DNA from: Apostichopus japonicus
Taxonomy: Eukaryota; Echinodermata; Holothuroidea; Aspidochirotida; Stichopodidae
Direction: 5' to 3'
Assembly: GCF_037975245.1 (NCBI RefSeq)
Contig: NC_092564.1
Span: forward strand, 11,317,984 to 11,381,983
Length of the DNA: 64,000 bases
This document shows positions 50,925-63,925 of this stretch, piece after piece; position 1 is the first letter of the stretch, and every line of letters begins with the position of its first letter. The notes under the pieces were generated by a model that did not search any database, had not been told where the DNA came from, and worked only from the letters and a program-made list of their open reading frames with translations. A program made the translations under genes and the position numbers.

Positions 50925-51620
50925 GGCAACGTACAATGTATAGGGCGTGTCCCCGCGCTGCGCTACACCGGCAACTCAACGCAAAGGAAAGTGCCAGCCA
51001 GATTAGTTTCTGGTTCGGCCGCGGATATCATGCCTCCAGAATCAGTGGAGGACTACTTCAGGCGAATATACCTGGAGGCAGTTGACACCATTGTCAACTG
51101 CATCCGCGATAGATTTGATCAGGAGGGTTACAAAATCTACTCAAAACTACAGCAGCTGCTTCTCAAAACGTGTAACCAACAACATGTTGACGAAGAACTG
51201 TTAAAATTCGTATGTGACTTTTACGGCGAGGATCTCCGTAAGGGCGAGCTCAGAGTCCAACTAGAAACCCTTGGGGAAACCATGGAAGCTACGGCCAAAC
51301 AATCAGAGTGGACTTTGCCAGAGGTTGTTGACCACATGCGAGGGTTGAGTTTCGGTAATCGTGAGCTCCTCTCACAAGTGTGCACGCTTGTCAAACTAAT
51401 TTTAGTGATGCCTGCGACAAATGCAGTAAGTGAACGCTCATTTAGTGCTATGAGTGTAAAGAGTTACTTAAGGTCTACAATGACCCAGCAGCGACTCAAC
51501 CACCTTATGATCTTACATGTACACAAAGATTATGCGGATTGATTGAATCTAGTTGATGCAGCCAACGAATTTACCAGTGCCAAAGACCATCGACGCTCGG
51601 TGTTTGGTACTTTCCATTGA
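50925..51620 (+). pseudogene. hAT transposase, C-terminal fragment (pseudogene, in-frame UGA)
   Basis: The frame is open from just after the stop at 50922-50924 to a UGA at 51540-51542, and there is no credible start codon. Family-like sequence begins around RKVPARLVSGSAAD and YFRRIYLEAVDTIV. Near the end is the hAT dimerisation signature PATNAVSERSFSAM (codons around 51412-51453), followed by LRSTMTQQRLNHLMILHVHKD. Continuing past the UGA in the same frame gives LNLVDAANEFTSAKDHRRSVFGTF before the next stop at 51618-51620, which is the usual tail of such proteins. The UGA is therefore a nonsense mutation rather than the native end. The DDE catalytic N-terminal two-thirds and the BED/zinc-finger region are absent. 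Best family: hAT transposases related to the ZMYM-type / 52-kDa-repressor-like group. Confidence 0.88.
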
Positions 51621-52205
51621 TTTGAGTTCGCAGTAGAACGCTGCACACTAACCGATAGCCGGTGCTCCTTTTAACAGCGCCCATGCCCAGGAGCCCATGC
51701 TCTTCAGTATAGTAGTCGTTGTGATACCGGGAGCTTATAGGAGCATTAATTCCAGGAAGAAAGAGGGCTAAATTATACGAAAAATGCTCACATTTGCTGA
51801 CCCTACAACTCTAATCCTCAACCCTAACAAAGGATACAGTAGATCATCCTATACAACTGAATTGCTACAGGCAATCGGGTAATATCCTATATTCTGCGCC
51901 CCAACTGCAGAAAGAACAATGCTTGGAATTTGGAAATTGGAAAAAGTACTGCAGTATGGAGAGGATTCCACCCAGGTGTTGGTTGTCACCAACGCCGTAA
52001 CGAAATAATCATTGTTAACGTTTATTGCATAATTTCAAAAGCCTCACAGAGACTAACCGCACTCGGCGAAATCTTTGCTCACCCACAAAACATTTTTGAG
52101 GCCCTAACCTCAAAGGAAGGTAGACTAATTGAGGAATCATTTTAGATAATCGTAACACTCATAAGAACTAGCAAAATTATCAAATTCGGATAAACTGTAA
52201 CTATT

Positions 52206-53492
52206 CAGGTGCGTATCCAGGGGGGGACGTTGGGGGCGCGCGCCCCCCAGGTAAGGAAAAGAGGAGAGAAAAAAAAGAGAAGAAAAAAGGGAAAAGGAGG
52301 GGAAAAAAGAAAAGGAGGAGAAGAAGGAAGGGAAAAGAAAAAGAAAAAAGAGAGAAAAGGGAGAAAAGGGAGAAAAGGAGGGAGCAGAAGATAGCCAAGA
52401 CCTCGGGAAGAGAAAGATCCCTATTATATACACAGGGTAGCCAGTGACAGATCAAGGATTACGGAGGGGGTGTGCGCCTCACCCTACCCCTTACCCCGAC
52501 AACTCCATTTTGACGTTCCGTTTTTCCTCTCTCACTAATGTACTTGAACTCGACCGAGTCGTCGGGGAACATAACGCATTTCGGGAAGGGGGCGACCGCC
52601 CCCCGAGCAAATTTTCTTTATGACATCGCTAGTAATTTCAAAATAGACAATGCTTAGATGCAACTTACAAGGCCTGGGAAGTGTCATTTCCAGCGATCTG
52701 GGAGGCATTTTCGGCCAAAATTTTTCTTGTACGCTTCGCGCCAACTCATGGTGGCGCTTCGCTTAGATAGTTTGCCTACAGGCTTCGCCCCCGTCTCCTA
52801 CGGGACCTACGCCTATGAGTGAAGTGTTCGGTTTCGATATACCTGATATCGGAAATATCTGCTATTTTTCTGTTCCTTCAACCAAGTTTTGTAAAAGCCA
52901 TTATAAGAGGTTGCAATATTTCTACACCAATAAATTAACTGTGTCGGAATTTTCCAAAATTTCCTCACCAACATTCTTCATCATACTTTCCTCTACTCGT
53001 TCAATTTTCACCTGTCTGTTAGGGGTTCAAGGAGGTTTTTCTATATTGGTTGTCTATAGATTGAATTTTGTGCAACATTATGGGTATGTTTTCAAGTGAT
53101 TTTATTCACGAGAAAAGGGAATTTTCAAATTCTCAACAAGTAATGGGCTTAAAACCTTCAAAAGTGGGGCTTTCGGATATTGTGGGCCGTGACGTAGAAT
53201 AACCTACAAAAGCAATGATCCATAGGACATGCAATCAGGTCGAACATGATGTGTGACTGGTGACAATCTTCAAAAAGGTTATGGATGGAAAAAAACTTTT
53301 GGGAAATACTTGGTTCTCAGGCAAAAGTGTACATCTAGTTGCTCATTTTCAAGCCCGAGAAGTGCCATTTCCGGTGATCTGGGGGGTATCAAAACCAGAA
53401 ATTTTCTTGTACGCTCCGCGCCAACCGATGGTGGCGCTCCGCTTAGATAGTAATTCGCGCCCCCGGGTTAGAAAATCCTGGATACGCGCCTG
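52206..53492 (+). mobile_element. Nested hAT-type element with CAGG(T/C)GCGTATCCAGG termini
   Basis: The left terminus CAGGTGCGTATCCAGG and the inverse of the right terminus, CAGGCGCGTATCCAGG, match at 15 of 16 positions. CTATT lies directly outside both ends (52201-52205, 53493-53497). This may be a 5-bp duplication, or an 8-bp CTATTACA that lost three bases on the left. The shared module at 53351-53451 lies 41 bp from the right end. A purine-only GGGAAAAG-type tract occupies 52253-52385. It sits inside the larger hAT remnant, so it is younger. Confidence 0.8.
52448..52817 (+). mobile_element. Possible third-level hAT-type insertion (module copy G)
   Basis: The right terminus is, inverted, CATAGGCGTAGGTCCCG, the same type as in the element at 35408-37006. 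The shared module (52652-52771) ends 46 bp from it. The left terminus is uncertain: either CAGATCAAGG at 52448, flanked by AGTGA on both sides, or CAGTGACAGATCAAGG at 52442, which looks like a decayed CAGTGGCGGATCCAGG but lacks a matching duplication. Confidence 0.5.
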
Positions 53493-53991
53493 CTATTACA
53501 GTACAGGCAGTTCTGAACCTTTCATTTATTTTTACTGGCGTAACGACGGTGCGGCCGTCCCGCCACTAAGTTGGAAAAGACCTCCAGCCCGTCGGAATTT
53601 CTACCATTCATACCCCTACTATAAGACCCTAGCTAGTAGCTATACCGCCCTGCATACACTTTGTAAGTTCAAAGTGCTATATGCTCTTCCGGTGCAGCTG
53701 TGAAGGACATGGGCGCGAGAAGGTAGAACATCCATGACTAAAGATGGGATTCTTCAGTTCATGTAGTTATAAATGAAAAAATACTGAGTTCGCAGGAGGA
53801 GAGTGTACAACATCGTGGCCAAATTTTGCCCCGCAAGTGCCATTTCCAGCCATCTGGGCGGTTAGAAGATTCAAAAATTTTCTTGTACGCAGCGCCAACC
53901 GATGGTGGCGCTCCGCTTAGATAGTAAATCGAACCGGTCAACAAAAATACCGTACCACTTTCAAATACCTTCCGACGGGCCTGTATATATG

Positions 53992-55102
53992 TACATATTA
54001 AACTATAGTAACTTGAAAACGGAAGTAGCCATATACAAATATTGCCTGCAGACTACTAAGACACAGAAGCGAGTTCAATAAGACAATAGATAATTAACAA
54101 TGCCGCGAGAGTTTGAAACAAAGTTTTTATTATGAAGTTAACATATTCCGGGCGTGTGAGTGACAACTTCAAGAATTTGAAATAAAGTCGTCCGATTAAT
54201 TTGATATGTGACTCTCAGAAAATGCTGCGCTTTTAAACTACCGTATATAATGTATAGTGAACTGGACCGTTCTTAATATCTGAACTAAAAAGGACCAGTT
54301 CGGAACTGATGTTGCGAAAACTTAATCAGACGGAAGGAGAAAGCCCTCGTGCAACTGCAGAGATGAACAATGGTTACTGTATGTATAATTCAAACCCGAA
54401 AAGTATATATTCCATTCGAGGAACAGATAGTATTCCTTAGATAATTACACGTACCAGTTTGTGTATAGCCTGTGTGAAGTGGAGTAAAACCTATACAGTT
54501 TTGTTTACGCCTTCTCTGAGTACAAATCAACCATATTTATACAGATCGGGTGAACTCTTATTATGTGTACAGTTTTTCAACTTAATGAAAGTGTCAAGGA
54601 AAATTTCAATATCGCTGCATTAGAAGGATGATTTACGGGATTTTGTTTTTATTTAAACCAGTAACATGAGTAACTTTTAATGTTCCTGATTGATATGGGA
54701 AGTTTATTTCAATGTTGGAACTGCTTGTTTTAATGGAGTAGCGGATTTGGGTTGTTGTTCTTTCCATTATCACTTACATATGCGATCGATAGTTGAGTAA
54801 TTACGTGATGAGGATTTGATAAGTCATTGAGTACTTTCGATAGTGTTGGACATTTTGTCGTCATCGATATTTTTAATTCAAGAGAAAGCTCTTAAGAACA
54901 ACCTTTGTGATGCCAATGTAATAAGAGCATTATTTATTTAGCTTGGAAATAAAACGTTTTGCAACTTGAACAATTTTGCGACTTATTTAATGTCAATTTT
55001 GTTTTTTGGTTAATCCATCTCTACATAACACTACGGGGAACTATTTATTCTGCTACCAAACTACGACTGTGAAACAAATCCTAAAGGGATACTTCAAGCA
55101 TC
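53992..55102. other. Sequence 5' of the 433-aa gene
   Basis: No gene seen. It should contain the promoter and any 5' UTR of the frame at 55103. No convincing TATA box, CpG island or splice acceptor could be chosen. Confidence 0.45.
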
Positions 55103-56404
55103 ATGAATATTCATTCAAAGGGACCCAATCACGGCCGAAAGAAAGCCATTCGGAATGCAGAAATAGAAGCACATCTTCGAAATAACGCAGTTGACGCAAC
55201 TCTTGAGGTACAAATTGCAACATTAAACGAAAAAGAACGAAAGACCACCAGAAAGTTACAGACGCAATCTCGTAGTCTCTTAGAGTCGATACAAAGCGTC
55301 AAACTAGGACGCAGACAGCGTAATAAATCACTTCCGCGTAATTCGATGGTCCGGTCACGGAGTGGAAGTTTGACATCTTCTATCCCGAGACCCAGGACCT
55401 GCTTAGCTGATACATTCAATGTCGAACAGGGAAATGGCGTAGAAGTATTAAAGCTGCCTTCCATTGGAACGAAGTCTTTTGACAAAAATCGAAGTCTGCG
55501 CAGACTTAACTCTTCAGCACTGCAAAGGCGACGATTCAGTGAAAATGACGCGCTCGTTGAGTCACTGCGACGATTTAATGCGTTACGCATCGATGATTCG
55601 AATAATGAGTCTAGTAATCAAGACGACGGTCCGGAAATCTTACCTGTTGAACTGCCGAAATCGGCCAGACTTAGGGGCCGATCAGGGTCCTGTTTTGGGC
55701 GCCTGATATCTCATGCTGTTCCAGAACAAAACGACGACATTGTAATAGATACGGATCCACTCGAGAAAACCTATTCGACCATTAACTGTGCCGAAGAAAA
55801 TATTTCAGGATCACATGACAACGAAATAAGTACTCAGAACCTTGACAAACAGTTAGAGAGTAAGACAAACAGATTAGAACAAACCGATAACCGCGATTCT
55901 GATATCGATGCTGAAACGTGCACCGGGGATGTTGATGATGAAACGAAGTCTGAATATGAAGATGACTTAGCTAAAATCATACCCAAAATTGTGATTTCCG
56001 AGCATAAAAATAATTTGCCATCTCCGCCGAATGACGACAGAGCCAGTTCAACAAAAAGATCAGAGAGATCACTGCTATCTGCGAATCCGAGAAGACGTCT
56101 CTATGGAACGCCGTCTGCACAGTCTGACTGGAGTAGGAATAAACCACTTCGTGAGGCCCGAAAGAAAAACACCTCCATATTGCCCTCGACATTCGCTGCT
56201 CTTTCCATGAGTCGGAGGTTTTCGAGTCCAGATCCCTCAGAAGATGCAGTAAGAGCTCAACAAAGATTCCTAGAAAAGCTTAATCGTAGACGACGAAGCG
56301 AACAGAATGAACTAGCGCAAAAGGTTCAAGAATTTATGAAACAATATACGCTTAGTAATAAGGAATTAGTTGATGAAGAAGGGGATAATGAAATAACTGA
56401 ATAG
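55103..56404 (+). CDS. Unrecognised 433-aa basic, serine-rich, probably disordered protein
   Basis: This is a complete frame from ATG to TAG and by far the longest non-repetitive one besides the GPCR. I do not recognise the family. Residues 12-70 are charged and helical in appearance and could form a short coiled coil. The middle (about 75-375) is polar and low in hydrophobics, typical of disorder, with an acidic stretch near 265-290 (DSDIDAETCTGDVDDETKSE). The C-terminus (380-420) is again helix-like with a basic NRRRRSEQNE turn. Many sites fit basophilic kinases (R-x-x-S or R-R-x-S): S76, S87, S137, S146, S194, S374, S399. RSRSGS (84-89) and RGRSGS (191-196) are similar internal motifs. No signal peptide or membrane segment is visible. 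A scaffold or cytoskeletal role is possible but not supported. It may also be the large exon of a longer spliced gene. Confidence 0.7.
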   Translation: MNIHSKGPNHGRKKAIRNAEIEAHLRNNAVDATLEVQIATLNEKERKTTRKLQTQSRSLLESIQSVKLGRRQRNKSLPRNSMVRSRSGSLTSSIPRPRTCLADTFNVEQGNGVEVLKLPSIGTKSFDKNRSLRRLNSSALQRRRFSENDALVESLRRFNALRIDDSNNESSNQDDGPEILPVELPKSARLRGRSGSCFGRLISHAVPEQNDDIVIDTDPLEKTYSTINCAEENISGSHDNEISTQNLDKQLESKTNRLEQTDNRDSDIDAETCTGDVDDETKSEYEDDLAKIIPKIVISEHKNNLPSPPNDDRASSTKRSERSLLSANPRRRLYGTPSAQSDWSRNKPLREARKKNTSILPSTFAALSMSRRFSSPDPSEDAVRAQQRFLEKLNRRRRSEQNELAQKVQEFMKQYTLSNKELVDEEGDNEITE

Positions 56405-59400
56405 AGTGTGAGCCCAGAGAGGTCATCAGTGGACATGACGAGGTCAAATCAAAAGTAAGAATATCTATGTGCCATATATGAATATGGTGTCATACACGTA
56501 CCTAAATAGTCAACAGTGCCCAAACTACAGGATACGCTATAACCGATTAAACTCAGACGGCGTTCCATAAAATACATTTACAACAGGACTGCAACAACAT
56601 AGAGACGGTTACGCACTGATGGAGAACATTATATATGTTAGAAAAGTCACGTAATGGACAATCATTACACTGTCAGTGTCAGCCGTCTGAGCATTCTTTC
56701 TCATCGAGAGATTTCAATTGTCTAACTGAACACACAAGCTCAAATTGTTCAAAAGGAGCTCAAAGTGATCAATAACGATGACCTTTATGTATTTACGACT
56801 TTTACAAATAACTCTAATTTTCTTATTTCTTGTTCTTTCTTTCTTGCTTTCTTTCTTTGTTTACCCTCCTTTATTTTGTCTTGATGTATGGTCACCTTTA
56901 AACACTTTAAAAATGTATTATGTTTATGGAACATAACATCATGTATATAACATTATATAGTAAACACATGGAAAATAACAAAATATGTCTCAGTATGCGT
57001 ACGGCGATAAATATTGACGCCATTAAGGCTTATTGCGATTAGTTGTCCGTTCGACAGGATATTCAGCAAGAATTATCGCTTATAACCCTAAATTTTAAAG
57101 ATCTAGAAAACTATAGATTTCAAGTTAATGTATAGTAAAGTGTATGATATTAATGAGTAATGCATCGTGGTTTCTCTAATCCTTTACCGATGTTCTATTT
57201 CTATCAGCTTTACAGTCATCGATCAAAGATAATTTCTGTTTCCTGTAATTTCATGTTTTATCTACTAATTATAATTATCTTCCACATTGTTTGTGTTTGG
57301 CCTTGTGTTTGGCCTTGTGGATTCTTCACGTCAAGTCTTCAAGTCATCAACGTACTAACAGCATGACATTAATAGTGAATGCCATTTACGTGTACACAAG
57401 TCAGCGTCTGTCGTGTAGCGCACCGTAAGTCACACACAGTTTTGTGAATAAAAGTTATGCTTATTAGGGAGAAACCAAATAATATAATTAAACTGTAAGC
57501 AATTAGCAGAGGTTCGACTTGTTGTACCCCCCCCTCCACACCCTCTCCCCTACCCACCAATACCATCATATCACACACGATGTCTGCTACAGCAATGTTC
57601 ATGTTCAATATGATAAATATCCTGCAGTTAAGAAATAGAAATCATGAATACGTATACAAATCATTTATAACAAAATCCGGTGTTTAGGTAAGTCAACGTG
57701 TCAGGGTAAATCTGTCTCTTCAATAGTCAATTTGTTAATGATACATTACTTTGCTACCTTAACAGTTGCATATCGAGTATGAACAACTACTATGAATCAT
57801 TATGAAAAGAATAAATCGTTATGGACTCTTAGTAAGTTATCTTGTACTATTCTATTCGTTATATAATTTATTCAATATTCACTACTAATAAAATGTGTGA
57901 TATTCTCTCCAGCATTGATACAGTCTCTCCTCCCCCTCTCCCTCTCCCTCCACCTCTCCAACGCCCTCTTCCTATTATTTTTATTTTGTTATTATGGGGG
58001 GGGGGTCTTTTCTTTCTTCAGTGTCTGCGAAAATATTAGACGCAATCACACGATCGCGATCACACGATTTCGTTTTACAACGAAATATACCTCATTAAAC
58101 GACAAGCACTGCTATCAGGTCCGTAGCTAGGTGATGCTCAGGTGGAGGATAGTGGGAGGGTGGGGGTGGCACAATATAACAATCAATGTATCACCTGTAC
58201 GCAAAAGGTTCGCCGTAAGTCTCGAATATATATTGTGTATACATAACCGATGCATGTTGCAGTAGGGATCCCCGCTGCCCCTTCCTAAGTTAACGTCCCT
58301 ATTATATATATATATACGATATTTCCATGCAATCTCTCACTTGGTTATAGAAGCTAGTTAGGTTTCGTCCTGTGGTCAGTTTTGTCTGCATTGCAGGGAT
58401 CATACAGTCGTATGCTGAACAAGAAGTGATAGCCTGTCGTGAAAACAGGGATATATTTAGGTTCGATGCACTTTTCTTCATAACAAAAATTATGGCAGGA
58501 TCGGATTTAGCATAATCTATTTATTAAAAAATAATAGAACACGACATATACCAATAAACTATATTTTCCCGAGCCCTTTCGATATTTTCCAGGACCCTCT
58601 AATTGACCCCGTAACCCCCTAAACAAAAAACAACACGTTGTATTCATGAAGGTGGAAGGTTATTTGAGGTCAACAGTAGTCAACGTGTCTACGATAAGTT
58701 CAAAACTCAGCCTCTGTGAACGGTCTCACATACAATGTTAATTCACCTAAGTGATTTCAAGAACATTGTTTTGCTGCAGGGAAGCTGAGAAATGAAGTCA
58801 AAGACTGAAAACCATGTAAGTTCGGTGAAAAACAAGTGGTATGTTCGTGTCTGTCACTTTGAATGTTCTAATATCAAGTATATGTAGGCTACAGCTGTTA
58901 TGTCAGAATAAGTCATGCGCATGTCAAGACAAATTGGAATTATATTGTTTGAAAATTGAAAAAGATTCGACATTTACGTCATTACTTGAAATGAAAGCTG
59001 ACTTTTGTAATGAATTGCATTGTTAATGAGATAACTTATGGTATCAAAAGATATATAAAAATGAAGCCTTCAATCTGATTTAATTACTTCAAGAATACTG
59101 GATTTGAACATCATTCTTAGCCTTAATATCGCATTAATATTTGCCGTGATACGAGGAAGTTAGACGAAGGTTGGACTAATGAAGATTTTTTTATCCTTCT
59201 TTGAGGATTGTTTTTTTTTACTACATTCTGTTTTCACGTCACGTTTCAATGGGTTTTCTTGTTACATTGATTGTATAAGACATTTATTTGCTCAAGAGTG
59301 TGACATTTATTCACGAGAATAGAGACATGTGAAATGTAGAATTACTAGCGGCCTATTGACAGCAGTGCAATTATAAAATAATGTATCCTAAGAATTGTCA

Positions 59401-61500
59401 TGCACGTTGCTTAATGTGAGGAAAAAGCTCAGTTTAGTCTTTCATTGATACAATTACTAAATAGAAACCCACACTTTATGTAATGTCATATAGCTGTGTG
59501 AAATGTACACTTGAATTAATTATACGATGATCCTTATCTATATGGTATTCGTCAGTGAGAAACTCCTACTGACAGCCTTCTGGTCATCGGTCAAAGAAAG
59601 AAATGACTTCACCCAGGGGGGGGGGGGGAGAATTTGAACATTGATCACATTAATTAATATGCAGTGCTACATTTAGAGTAATGACACCCAAAGGGGGGAT
59701 TCAGTTTGGCACGATTTTTGCATACGTTTTCAAGAGGACAATGACTTCTTAATGGAATGTCTATTTCACAGTACAGCCAAAGAATAATGTAATGATAAAA
59801 GATTCGTTGAAGTAAAAAACAAAATCATTTCATATATACCAAACTAAACTTCAAGTTGGATCAATATGGTGTCAAGCAACAGACTTGAAGTAAGTTTAGC
59901 CTCGGGGTAATATTTCTAGAAATCTTACATATAGTACAAAATGTCCTATAGTGTACAGTACATAAAAAATATATAACACCGTAACACCTGAGAAAACGTT
60001 CTTGAACTACGTTTCAAAAGTATCTATCCATTTTTGCCAGAATTTTTCAAACGTGAGGTGGGACACCCGCCCCCCCCCCATCCCCGGTTAAGGAACCCTC
60101 GCCTGGACGATTTAACATTTATCCCACTCCCAATACAAATATGTGGTTACGCCCCTGGCTAGGATAATGTTTAGAATAATTAAAATTGCATTGATATTGC
60201 ATTATGGCACCTATTCATGATAGCTGGGGATTTTAAACGTGCATGTAGAACACAATCCATTGTTTCTGTTTACTCGTATAGGTCTGCATACAACCATCAG
60301 ACGACGGTATAAACAACATGAAATGGTTGAAATCAATGTTCTTTGAGGAATTTATCAATTCACAGCTACTGTTTCTCTTTCATTGATAAGCTGTTTAAAA
60401 AAAAAAAAAAAATGCTGTTTGGTTCGGACCTTTCCATTTCTTACGGCCAATAATTGAAAAAAAAACAAGCGCCAACTTTGTCATTTGTTGCGATTAAAAC
60501 ATCAAACGCGCAACGCTTGTCATATTGGGTTATATATATACAATCCGGGAATCCCGAAATATGATATATATTGTGATTTATATAGACTTAAAAACACAAC
60601 CTTATTTAAATCAATATGTAGTTGTGATTTGTTTTTACCTTGTCGATACATCAAACCTGAGATCAATTCCACTTTATTGACCGACTTGAAAGTGATACCA
60701 TATATACATGTCCCAATTTCACTCTGTAGTTTTCATTATGACTCATAATGACATAAAATAAAAACCTGATTTCCCCCCATGCATTTATAGTGATATTTAG
60801 TACTGATTGCTTTTATCTGACTATAACATTAATTCCCTCTTGTAAGCATTGTTCATGTGATTTTGTTATATATTATCAATATGACCTATAGCAAGTTACC
60901 CCCTTGGTCACTTGTTACTATTTATATACTGCACGATTGACTTTTTCCCTCGGAGATTCCCCTTGGCCGAGTTTTTAACCCAATTTTTTTAGTGATCCAA
61001 GTTTATTATGTAATTCTCAAGTTAAACCTCGAAAACCTGAAATAACGAAAAAAATCAGATGAGTAGCAATTTATGTAATGGAGCACTGGGACACACGCAT
61101 CCTCCCATGTGATCCTATAGTAGTTTTGAACTAGAAAATACTGCACTTAGGCAGCTGATGGAGAAGATTGGGGGGCGAGGGGGGCGGGGCGAAAGTTCCC
61201 TCGTTTCGTCTTATATTTTACGAATGTTAAAGTTAGTCCATTACATGATCTTTTCTTACTTGTCAAGCTTGTTTGAGTTATAACATCTCTTTTGATCGTT
61301 TATTAAAACGATAAGAAGAATCGATTCGTCGATTTAAAATTGTTCAAGACAGCTTCTTCTCTCTTAAAACTTGTCCGTCACACTTTTTTTATTTTCTGTC
61401 AGAATCAGTATTACATTTAGGGAACAGAAATGCAAAACATTGTTCGACACAGAAGATAAGGAATGTCAGCTATAACGGCCGATGGAATTAAATTATGCTA
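56405..61500. other. Region 3' of the 433-aa gene; no further gene seen
   Basis: About 5.1 kb. Any 3' UTR of the upstream gene would start here, but the first AATAAA on the plus strand that I noted is far away (about 57446). Visible features are pyrimidine-rich tracts near 56820-56870 and 57925-57970, G- or C-runs near 57528, 57996, 59618 and 60070, and two isolated transposon-like ends (CAGGTCCGTAGCTAGG at about 58118 and, inverted, CAGGGGCGTAACCAC at about 60155) without partners. Confidence 0.45.
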
Positions 61501-61506
61501 CACATC

Positions 61507-61977
61507 TATGGCAAGCCATGCGGGGCAAACACTGCATAATATATCCGCGTATTAATTCGAATATATACGCGTATTAATTCGAATATATGTGTTATAGCCT
61601 ACATGTGTAAAGTTTCGCTTTTTGAAGCGATCTCACGAGACCCGCCAAAACATTTATCGTTGGCATATGTACACAGCAAGAGCGGAAATGGTTTTTTTCG
61701 TGTAACTCTAATTAATCCGTGCATATATTGGATTTAATCCCCATATCTATTTTATTTAATACGTATATATATTCGAATTAATACGTGTATATATTCGAAT
61801 TAATACGTGTATATATTCGAATTAATACGTGTATATATTCGAATTAATACGCGGATATATTTAAGCCATATGATTGGCTAATAATATATACGCGTATATA
61901 TTCCAATTAATACGCGTATAAATTCCAATTAATACGCGGATATATTATGCAGTGTTTGTCCCACATGGCTTGCCATA
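61507..61977. mobile_element. MITE with TATGGCAAGCCATG termini, copy 2 (inverted relative to copy 1)
   Basis: The terminal repeats start TATGGCAAGCCATG on each strand and extend about 50 bp. CACATC is duplicated outside (61501-61506, 61978-61983). The interior matches 31078-31503 in the opposite orientation but is about 45 bp longer, because it has more CGTATTAATTCGAATATA units. No coding capacity. Confidence 0.87.
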
Positions 61978-61983
61978 CACATC

Positions 61984-63925
<1,942 letters not shown>

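Larger units (their letters stand above)
50546..53983 (+). mobile_element. hAT transposon remnant with exact 8-bp duplication TATATATG and nested elements
   Basis: The termini are CAGGCCCGTCGCACCC (left) and, inverted, CAGGCCCGTCGGAAGG (right). TATATATG flanks both ends (50538-50545, 53984-53991). Inside are a decayed hAT transposase C-terminal region (50925-51620), a second hAT-type element (52206-53492, itself probably carrying a third), and the shared module at 53831-53925, 58 bp from the right end. The 5' half of the transposase is missing, so this is an internally deleted derivative of an autonomous element. Confidence 0.9.

Noticed and set aside
51930-52145. 71-codon frame after the hAT transposase fragment
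   Set aside because: Lies inside the hAT remnant and shows no transposase motif. Probably a chance frame.
52137-52455. Ser/Phe/Leu-rich frames on the minus strand
   Set aside because: Translations of a purine/pyrimidine-biased tract inside a transposon.
55129-55590. 153-codon minus-strand frame opposite the 433-aa gene
   Set aside because: Antisense shadow of the longer plus-strand frame, with composition that mirrors it.
58118-60160. Isolated hAT-like ends CAGGTCCGTAGC (58118) and inverted CAGGGGCGTAACC (60155) as one element
   Set aside because: The two ends differ in sequence, no flank duplication is found and no module lies between them, so they are not paired.
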